Source: CAWGMT01 sp963823675 (lineage in GTDB: Bacteria > Planctomycetota > Planctomycetia > Isosphaerales > Isosphaeraceae). Taken from it: a DNA stretch of 64,000 nt. Numbering within the stretch: the first letter of the stretch is position 1; every line of letters starts with the position of its first letter. Of the stretch, positions 58,311-64,000 are shown piece by piece. The position numbers and the translations under genes are program-made. The notes beneath the pieces were generated by a model, which had not been told where the DNA came from, ran no database searches, and saw only the letters and a program-made list of their open reading frames with translations. Location of the stretch: contig CAWGMT010000012.1 of assembly GCA_963823675.1 (NCBI GenBank), positions 1 through 64,000 on the forward strand, in the 5' to 3' direction.

Positions 58311-58538
58311 GGCGCGCCCCGCTCGATCAAAATCTTCGTTGCCAGGCGCAGATTTCTGCGAGGCAGACGTCGTTAACCCGGAGCCAACGGCGACGGCGGC
58401 CATCTAAACTTCAGCCCCGACCAGTGAACGCCGTAGCCGCTGGATCCGGGTTAACGAGTGCGGCGGTCGCGGCCCGGCCGCGCTGTGCCTTCCGCGGTTA
58501 TCAGTTCCCAGGAACATTTGACAGCGAGTGATCCGTCC
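58311..58538. repeat. atpA-atpG spacer with 13-bp perfect inverted repeat
   Basis: TCGTTAACCCGGA (58370-58382) and TCCGGGTTAACGA (58445-58457) are exact inverted copies 62 nt apart. The 228-nt spacer is unusual inside an atp operon and has no gene. The arms may form a long stem-loop in the mRNA, or bind a dimeric protein. Confidence 0.65.
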
Positions 58539-59463
58539 ATGGCAAAGGCCCGTGCGATCATCAAGCGCCGCAAGGCGGTCGAGAACATCCGCAAGATTAC
58601 GCGCACCATGGAATTGATCGCGACCAATCGCTTTCGCAAGGCGCTCAATCGCGCAACCGAGGCGGAGGCGTTCACCCGCAAGATCGCCGAGCTTGTCGCC
58701 GATCTCGGCGAAAGCGCCAGCGAGGTTGCGCATCCTCTCCTCACGAAACACGACCCGATCAAGCGATCGCTCCTTCTGGTCTTGACCAGCAATCGCGGTC
58801 TCGCCGGCGGTTACAACGCCAACGTCTTGCGCCGGGAATCTTCGCTTGCAGGATCATGCAGCGCAAGGGATCGCCACCACCCTTGAGGTCGCCGGCAAGC
58901 GCGGAATGGGCTACTTCCGGTTCCGGAGGATCGTGCCGGACGCCACCTACACCCAGTTCGAAGACCGTCCCCAGTTTGATGAAGTGGAGGTTCTGGCCAC
59001 CCGTTATATCAAGCTGTATGTCGGGGGCTCGATCGATCAGCTCGACGTGGCATTCACCCAGTTTATCTCGTCATCCCGGCAAGTCGCCACGGTTCAAACT
59101 CTGCTGCCGATCGCCAGCGGGGACATCAAGCAGGCCCCGCCGTCGGTCCGGCAAGCAAAGCCGGGTGAAACGCTCGGGGCGGCGCCTGCGAGGAAGAGTG
59201 AGCCGGTCCCGTACGAGTTTGTGCCCGACGCGCGGAGCATACTTGAGGAGATCGTACCGGTCTCGTTCAAGGTGCGTCTCTTCAAGTGCTTTCTCGACGC
59301 CGCCGTCAGCGAGCAGATCGCCCGCATGGTCGCGATGGGGGCGGCGACCAAGAATGCCGACGACCTCGTCAAGAGCTTGACGCGGCAATACAATCGCGCC
59401 CGTCAGAACCAGATCACGCGCGAGCTCGCGGACATCGTGGGTGCGACCGCCGCCATGAAATGA
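58539..59463 (+). CDS. atpG: F1 ATP synthase subunit gamma (frame-shifted)
   Basis: ATG 58539 (MAKARAIIKRRKAVENIRKI, TRTMELIATNRF). The N-terminal helix and LLLVLTSNRGLAGGYNANVL are canonical. Near 58830 the frame is lost, apparently by short homopolymer deletions (GAA and TT runs), and resumes as LQDHAAQGIATTLEVAGKRG, FEDRPQFDEVEVLATRYIKL. The C-terminus AATKNADDLVKSLTRQYNRA, RQNQITRELADIVGATAAMK is typical. About 308 residues. Central rotor shaft. The clean resumption argues for sequence error. Confidence 0.93.
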
Positions 59464-59478
59464 GTTTCGCCTTCCTTC

Positions 59479-59537
59479 CATACTAACCCGACGCGCAAGC
59501 GAGGGCCGAGTTTTTCCGCGAGGGCCGAGTTTTTCCG
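59479..59537. repeat. atpG-atpD spacer repeats
   Basis: Starts with CATACTAACCCGACGCGCAA, akin to the inverted repeat at 1944-2006. Two exact tandem 19-mers, CGAGGGCCGAGTTTTTCCG, follow at 59500-59518 and 59519-59537. Confidence 0.75.
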
Positions 59538-59594
59538 AGCGCGAAAATCGTGCTTTCCAGCAGCGAGTTTTTTCCTAATTGAGGGGTTTTGAAG

Positions 59595-61029
59595 ATGGCC
59601 ACCGCAACGACAACGGGGCGCGTTTCCCAGGTGATCGGCTCGACCTTCGACGCCGTATTCGATGAAGGGCATCTGCCGAACATTTACAACGCCCTCAAGA
59701 TCGATACCGAGACCAAGGGCGTGAAGGTCCATTTGACCGGCGAGGTCCAGCAGCACCTTGGCGGCAATCGCGTGCGTTGCGTCGCCCTCGGCTCGACCGA
59801 TGGGCTGGTGCGGGGCATGCAGGTGCTCGACACCGGAGCACCGGTCAGCGTGCCGGTCGGCCGCGAAACCCTGGGACGCGTGTTCAACCTGCTCGGTGAT
59901 CCGATCGACGGCCGCGGGCCCGTGTCTGCCCAGGAACGCTGGCCGATCCATCGGGATCCGCCGGATTTCGAAAGCCTATCCGCCGAGACCGAAATGTTCG
60001 AAACCGGCATCAAGGTCGTCGATTTGCTGACGCCGTTTGTGCGCGGCGGCAAGATCGGCCTGTTCGGCGGCGCCGGACTGGGCAAGACCGTTATTTTGAC
60101 CGAGCTGATTGGCGCATCGCCACCATCCATAGCGGGTGCTCCGTGTTCGCCGGAGTCGGTGAGCGGACCCGTGAGGGCAACGACCTCTGGCTGGAGATGC
60201 AGGAAACCAAGATCGGCAGCACGGGAAAATCGGTCATCGACAGCACGGTCATGTGCTTCGGCCAGATGAACGAGCCCCCGGCGCGCGCCTGCGCGTCGGC
60301 CTGTCGGCATTGACCATGGCCGAGTGGTTCCGCGATGCGACCGGTACCGACACGCTCCTCTTCATCGATAATATCTTCCGGTTCAGTCAGGCCGGCTCCG
60401 AAGTGTCGGCCCTGTTGGGCCGAATGCCCTCGAACGTCGGTTATCAGCCCACCCTCGCAACCGAAATGGGGGCCCTCCAGGAGCGGATCACCTCGACCAA
60501 AAAGGGGGCGATCACGTCGGTGCAAGCCGTCTACGTGCCGGCCGACGACCTCACCGACCCGGCGCCCGCCACGACCTTCGGTTTTCTCGATGCCTTCATC
60601 GTGCTGGCTCGCTCGATCTCCGAAAAGGGGATCTATCCGGCCATCGACCCGCTCGGCTCCAGCTCGCGCATCCTGGATCCGCAGTACGTCGGTCAAGAGC
60701 ATTACGACGTCGCCCGCCGCGTGCAACAGATTCTCCAGCGCTACAAGGAGCTGCGGGATATCATCGCCATTCTCGGCGTCGACGAGCTGTCGCAGGACGA
60801 CAAGCTCATCGTCCATCGTGCTCGCCGCATCGAGCGGTTCCTGTCGCAGCCATTCTTTGTGGCCGAAGCATTCACCAGCAAGAAGGGTGAGTACACCAAG
60901 CTCGCGGACACGATCCGCAGCTTCAAGGAAATCTGCGACGGGAAGTGGGACCACCTCCCCGAGGGTGCCTTCATGTATGTCGGCTCGATCGAGCAGGCCG
61001 AGGAACAAGGCAAGAAGCTGAGTGAATAA
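59595..61029 (+). CDS. atpD: F1 ATP synthase subunit beta (two frame shifts)
   Basis: ATG 59595 after GAGGGGTTTTGAAG. First frame: RVSQVIGSTFDAVFDEGHL, GRETLGRVFNLLGDPIDGRG and Walker A GGAGLGKT (usual Val replaced by Leu). Near 60105 the frame shifts to ARIATIHSGCSVFAGVGERT, REGNDLWLEMQETKIG; near 60280 it shifts again to ARLRVGLSALTMAEWFRD, TDTLLFIDNIFRFSQAGSEV, SALLGRMPSNVGYQP and the C-terminus PEGAFMYVGSIEQAEEQ. About 478 residues. Each shift is explained by one missing base in a GC run. Catalytic subunit, expected to be essential, so the shifts are most likely artefacts. Confidence 0.95.
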
Positions 61030-61057
61030 ATAAACGAATCGGAAAGCGACGAACCAA

Positions 61058-61510
61058 ATGGCGATTCAGACCGACGGCGTCGGCGCAGAAAAACACGGCG
61101 CGAAGCTCGGGGACAAGAAGATCCAGTGCGTGGTCGTCACGCCCGAGAAGTCTCTGCTCGATGAGCTCGTCGATTTCGTGGCGCTTCCCCTTTATGACGG
61201 GGAGCTCGGCGTCCTGCCCGGCCGCACGCCCTTGATCGGCAGGTTGGGCTATGGCGAGCTACGCACCACCAAGGGCGATCTGGTTACGCGTTACTTCGTC
61301 GACGGCGGGTTCGCGCAGGTTCGCGACGACGTGGTCACCATCTTGACCCAGCGGGCGATCCCCGCGCAGCAAATCGATCCCGCGGCGACCGCCCGCGACC
61401 TCGAAAGTTTGGAATCGCACCGAGCCGTCTCCGAGCACGACCGCGCCGAACGCGAAAAGGCCGTCGCGCGAGCCCGCGGCATGATGCGCGTTGCCCGCCA
61501 CAAGTCATGA
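61058..61510 (+). CDS. atpC: F1 ATP synthase subunit epsilon
   Basis: ATG 61058; 150 residues, frame intact. The N-terminal beta-sandwich reads KIQCVVVTPEKSLLDELVDF, VALPLYDGELGVLPGRTPLI and GRLGYGELRTTKGDLVTRYF, then VDGGFAQVRDDVVTILTQRA. The C-terminal helical hairpin is regular (DPAATARDLESLESHRAVSE, REKAVARARGMMRVA). Last gene of the operon, 28 nt after atpD; its end overlaps the convergent STAS gene by 6 nt. Confidence 0.95.
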   Translation: MAIQTDGVGAEKHGAKLGDKKIQCVVVTPEKSLLDELVDFVALPLYDGELGVLPGRTPLIGRLGYGELRTTKGDLVTRYFVDGGFAQVRDDVVTILTQRAIPAQQIDPAATARDLESLESHRAVSEHDRAEREKAVARARGMMRVARHKS

Positions 61511-61921
61511 GCTGGGATAGTCCCTGGTATCCTGTTGGTCCAGCCAAGCGGTCCTGACCGCGTAGTTGATCGCCATGCGACGGTTGACGGCGAACTTTGC
61601 GCAATCGTTTAACCCCATCAGCGAAGCTTCGCGGTGTAGGGTGTGATCGAGGTTGCAAAACCACACGGGAGCCGCCCTGCGAACGAACGTAATGATCTCA
61701 CCAAAAGCCGTGTTGCCCAGTGATCGCGCGTTCGCGAAGTCGATGACGAAATACTGGAGCGAGTCCGGACGGATCAGCGAATTAAGCTGTTCCCCGAACT
61801 CGCGTGCATGGACAGCACTGGTGATGTCTTGAGTAAGGAACTCGATGACCACCACGTGGTGATCGGTGCCTTCGATCTCGTGATGCGCAATGTGGGCCTG
61901 AATGGTCGTCGCGGTCGACAT
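61505..61921 (-). CDS. STAS-domain protein (anti-sigma factor antagonist-like)
   Basis: ATG 61921 (MSTATTIQAHIAHHEIEG). 138 residues. STAS-type alternation: HHVVVIEFLTQDITSAVHA, FGEQLNSLIRPDSLQYFVID, FANARSLGNTAFGEIITFVR, APVWFCNLDHTLHREASLMG. The phosphorylatable Ser of SpoIIAA-type proteins would fall in ARSLGNTAFGE. No anti-sigma kinase nearby. Cytoplasmic, partner unknown. Confidence 0.8.
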   Translation of the reverse strand: MSTATTIQAHIAHHEIEGTDHHVVVIEFLTQDITSAVHAREFGEQLNSLIRPDSLQYFVIDFANARSLGNTAFGEIITFVRRAAPVWFCNLDHTLHREASLMGLNDCAKFAVNRRMAINYAVRTAWLDQQDTRDYPSS

Positions 61922-62117
61922 CGCTTCATCCCCCCTTGCTTGAAGGTGTCAAGGAACGCCGATGTACGGTATTGGGCGGATTGAGACGGGGCATCGGTTT
62001 TGCGCACGTTCGACCTTGAGTACCGCAGCCCGAACGCTTGCGAGCGGAGCTTCCGATCGGTGCGCATGGTGGTTCGCAATAGCCCCTCCGCCCGGTGAGG
62101 CGGTTCCCGGCTCGAGC
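61922..62117. other. Short intergenic region
   Basis: About 200 bp with no motif recognised; would contain the promoter of the minus-strand STAS gene. Confidence 0.3.
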
Positions 62118-62366
62118 TTACCGAATAGACCGTCGCGATCTCTCAATGCAAATCCAGCGCCGCAGACCGTCAACTTGCTTCTCGTGTCTTACCAGTTCTC
62201 CGCCTGGGAAAGGTACTCCTTCCTCGCGGAGCATAGAGCCGACGAATTCGCTGATCAACCGGGACAGGTTACTCGCCGTCAGGTCGCCGTTGAATTCGCG
62301 GAGGTAGTGCTCGCGCGGCGCGTTGAACAAAGCGGAGATCAAGCACCAGAACAGATAGAAGTGCAC
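62118..62366 (-). CDS. Uncharacterised small protein or displaced 3' part of the next gene
   Basis: The frame gives 82 residues with protein-like composition (REHYLREFNGDLTASNLSRL, ISEFVGSMLREEGVPFPGGE). It overlaps the end of the membrane protein at 62339-62827 and has no clear Shine-Dalgarno. It could be a separate small gene or, after an indel near 62375, the true C-terminus of that protein. No family recognised. Confidence 0.35.
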   Translation of the reverse strand: MHFYLFWCLISALFNAPREHYLREFNGDLTASNLSRLISEFVGSMLREEGVPFPGGELVRHEKQVDGLRRWICIERSRRSIR

Positions 62367-62827
62367 TTCTTCTGAGGTTTGTGGAGGTGATAAGCGAGAG
62401 CCGATACCTTGGCCGACAGCGGTGTTGCGTCAACCAGCCAGCAGATGATCCGGAAGATCGTCCGGTATTTCCAGAACAAGAATCGCGTGAACAGGAAGCC
62501 AGTCGCCCCCAACAAACCGCTGAAGATCATGATCACACCCAAGACAGGCGGCTGCATGGCGACGCCACCACGTGTGGCCAGCCAGTAGCCCAGTAGCCCA
62601 CCCGCGACCCCGATAACGCTCCCTCTGGCATCGCCGCCGATCACACCGAGCAGGATGCCAGGAATTACAAGCGCGATCATCCCCCCGATCATCATACTGA
62701 CGAGCTCGATGCCCGTGCCGGTGCCCCGTGCGTTAATCACACCGATCACGGCTCCAATGGATAGCCAGGTCAAGGAAAGCCGTATGAGTCGGCGCCCCAG
62801 CGACTGCCGACGTTTTCGATCTTGCAT
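62339..62827 (-). CDS. Uncharacterised membrane protein
   Basis: ATG 62827 (MQDRKRRQSLGRRLIRLSLT) is chosen over the upstream 62905 start because a basic N-terminus then leads straight into helix 1. Four likely helices: LTWLSIGAVIGVINARG, ELVSMMIGGMIALVIPGILL, IGVAGGLLGYWLATRGG and PPVLGVIMIFSGLLGATGFL. A basic tail follows. 162 residues; glycine-rich helices. No family recognised. Confidence 0.6.
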   Translation of the reverse strand: MQDRKRRQSLGRRLIRLSLTWLSIGAVIGVINARGTGTGIELVSMMIGGMIALVIPGILLGVIGGDARGSVIGVAGGLLGYWLATRGGVAMQPPVLGVIMIFSGLLGATGFLFTRFLFWKYRTIFRIICWLVDATPLSAKVSALAYHLHKPQKKCTSICSGA

Positions 62828-62909
62828 GGGATTCTCCGGTTCGGGGTTTGTCGTCCTATGAGAATCATAGAACACTGCCCCACGGTTGTGGCCCGTGGGT
62901 CGCACGAAA

Positions 62910-63794
62910 TCATTCCCCGTCCGTCCGGAAGAAGCCGGCCGAGTGATGAAGCTCCTGGACTTCCCAGTCGCCGTCTACCCAGCCGTGATGCACCACGGAT
63001 ACGTCGAGCCCGTTCAGGGTCACTTCCAGGAACCCCGGCGGGTGGTGGCCGGTCCGATCGCGAAACAGCGGCGCTCCGGGGTTGAGGCAGAGCTGGTTCG
63101 GAATTGCATGCGGCCGGTGCGCCCAGACTGCGTGCACATGCCCGCAGCAGAAGAGGTGCGGACCGATCGAGCTCAGCCAGCCCGCGATCTCGCCGGCGTT
63201 CTCCAGCGGTTTCCGGGCATACTCGTGCTTGTGTTGCGGGGGGACGGCCACCGGATAGTGGCAAGCGACCAGCAGGCGCTGTATCGGCCCTGACTCCTGG
63301 AGAATGTCCCGCGCCCGCTGCAATTGGGACAACGGCAGCTTACCGCGCGCCGTCACGCCCGATCGCGTCGGATCAAGGCCCAGGATCGCCGTCCGGTCAC
63401 CAATCGTGCGCAGCCAGGGGTACGCGTGCTGCGGCGAGAACCGACCGAAGAAATCCTCGAATCGGCGTGAGCGATGCGCTCGCATCGTGTAGCGATCGTG
63501 ATTGCCGGGAATGATCGTGACCCGCTCCGGGTCATCCAGCCATGCCGACAGAGTCGAACGAGCCGCGTGAAATTCTCCTGGCAGCGCCGTGGTGGTCAGA
63601 TCACCCGTGATCAGAATGTGGTCCGGGTCGAGACTGCAAACCCTTTTGACCAGTTCGGGCGCCCGCTCGAGCCGGAAACGACGCGCCCGGCCGACCAGGA
63701 GCGACGCAGTCCCCAGCAGCCGTTTGCTGAGTAGTCGCAGTGGGTTGAACTCATACTGCCAGAAGTGAATGTCGGACAGGTGGACCAGCCGCAA
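62910..63794 (-). CDS. Calcineurin-like metallophosphoesterase
   Basis: ATG 63794 (MRLVHLSDIHFWQYEFNPLR). 294 residues, frame intact. All metal-binding motifs present: DIH (residues 8-10), ITGDLTTT, PGNHDR, ACHYPV and CCGHVHAVW. Typical of the CpdA-like cytosolic group that hydrolyses cyclic nucleotides or other phosphodiesters; substrate not determined by sequence. Confidence 0.92.
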   Translation of the reverse strand: MRLVHLSDIHFWQYEFNPLRLLSKRLLGTASLLVGRARRFRLERAPELVKRVCSLDPDHILITGDLTTTALPGEFHAARSTLSAWLDDPERVTIIPGNHDRYTMRAHRSRRFEDFFGRFSPQHAYPWLRTIGDRTAILGLDPTRSGVTARGKLPLSQLQRARDILQESGPIQRLLVACHYPVAVPPQHKHEYARKPLENAGEIAGWLSSIGPHLFCCGHVHAVWAHRPHAIPNQLCLNPGAPLFRDRTGHHPPGFLEVTLNGLDVSVVHHGWVDGDWEVQELHHSAGFFRTDGE

Positions 63795-63847
63795 GGCAGA
63801 TGACTCCCGTGGGGACGGGCGCGACCGATCGTGCGCGACCCTCGTTC

Positions 63848-64000
63848 AAGCGTGCCAGATGATCCAGCCTACCAGAATGTCGTAAATGGTGTGAGTGCCG
63901 ACGGCGATGCCGAACCCGCGGAGGACGAAGACCCAGGCAAAGAAGACCCCTGCCATCCAGCGGAAGACAAAGGCGAACCAGGTGAAGGCTTCGCCGGGCG
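63848..64000 (-). CDS. CPBP-family intramembrane protease, C-terminal fragment (runs off the right edge)
   Basis: Only about 50 residues are in the window: PGEAFTWFAFVFRWMAGVFF, then LRGFGIAVGTHTIYDILVG, ending WHA at TGA 63848-63850. The GTHxxYD pattern near the C-terminus is that of CPBP/CAAX-type membrane proteases. The catalytic EExxxR motif would lie outside the window. Confidence 0.65.

Noticed and set aside
1..64000. tRNA, rRNA, riboswitch or integrase/attachment sites
   Set aside because: I looked for T-loop-like and conserved rRNA words and for recombinase motifs and found none I could support by eye.

Overview
The window looks like a chromosomal stretch of a high-GC planctomycete, most likely from the Isosphaerales/Gemmatales side. 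Evidence for this: giant exported proteins with the LEPR-XLL signature (one with dockerin-like repeats), ECF sigma factors translationally coupled to membrane Ser/Thr kinases with TPR or WD40 tails, DUF1501, DUF6807/PmoA-like, DUF4912 and YfbK-like VWA proteins, and a planctomycete-style cytochrome c / copper monooxygenase fusion. No rRNA, tRNA, CRISPR array or intact insertion sequence was seen.

Layout. 1-18.2 kb: a duplicated two-armed module. Each copy has a giant exported beta-rich protein on the minus strand, a conserved ~110-bp intergenic block, a sigma-70-like promoter, and an ECF sigma gene coupled (ATGA) to a Ser/Thr kinase on the plus strand. Copy A ends in a TPR kinase (2844-5567); copy B ends in a WD40 kinase (13860-18157) followed by a terminator. 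18.3-21.3 kb: a small stress-type cluster (DUF2267 fragment, HPF/cold-shock fusion, DUF2934), a broken DUF1501 copy and a DUF4304-like gene. 21.3-24.4 kb: a DUF4062-STAND NTPase-TPR gene resembling prokaryotic NLR-like proteins. 24.7-27.6 kb: DUF1501, a TolB-like propeller and a GIN-domain protein. 28-31.3 kb: two tandem paralogous lipoproteins and the remains of a DUF433/DUF5615 toxin-antitoxin pair. 31.5-40.4 kb: a VWA lipoprotein, a serine hydrolase that appears fused to a VanX-type dipeptidase, a glutamate-carboxypeptidase-II-like M28 peptidase and an APC permease. 40.5-53 kb: copper monooxygenase, a membrane sulfatase-like/methyltransferase/small membrane protein operon, an RmlD-like reductase, a ParB-like protein, HemW, an RRM protein, DUF6807, and a UVR/DUF4912 pair. 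53.3-61.5 kb: a complete F-type ATP synthase operon in the order atpZ/I-B-E-F-H-A-G-D-C. 61.5-64 kb: STAS protein, membrane proteins, metallophosphoesterase and the end of a CPBP protease.

A caution governs the reading of every gene. Many genes, including atpA, atpG and atpD, are split by one-base shifts, often at homopolymers or GC runs, and the expected protein resumes cleanly in another frame. The simplest explanation is indel error in the underlying sequence rather than mass pseudogenisation. I therefore annotate the full reconstructed spans and note where each shift lies. The exceptions that look biological are the chimeric toxin-antitoxin remnant, the internally deleted DUF1501 copy, and possibly a shift at the identical base run in both ECF sigma genes.

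Working together: the two sigma/kinase units probably sense a cell-state signal through TPR or WD40 domains and could control the divergent giant surface proteins. The hydrolase-VanX, M28 peptidase and APC permease line (33.7-40.4 kb) would fit peptide or cell-wall-fragment scavenging. These functional links are inferences from gene order.
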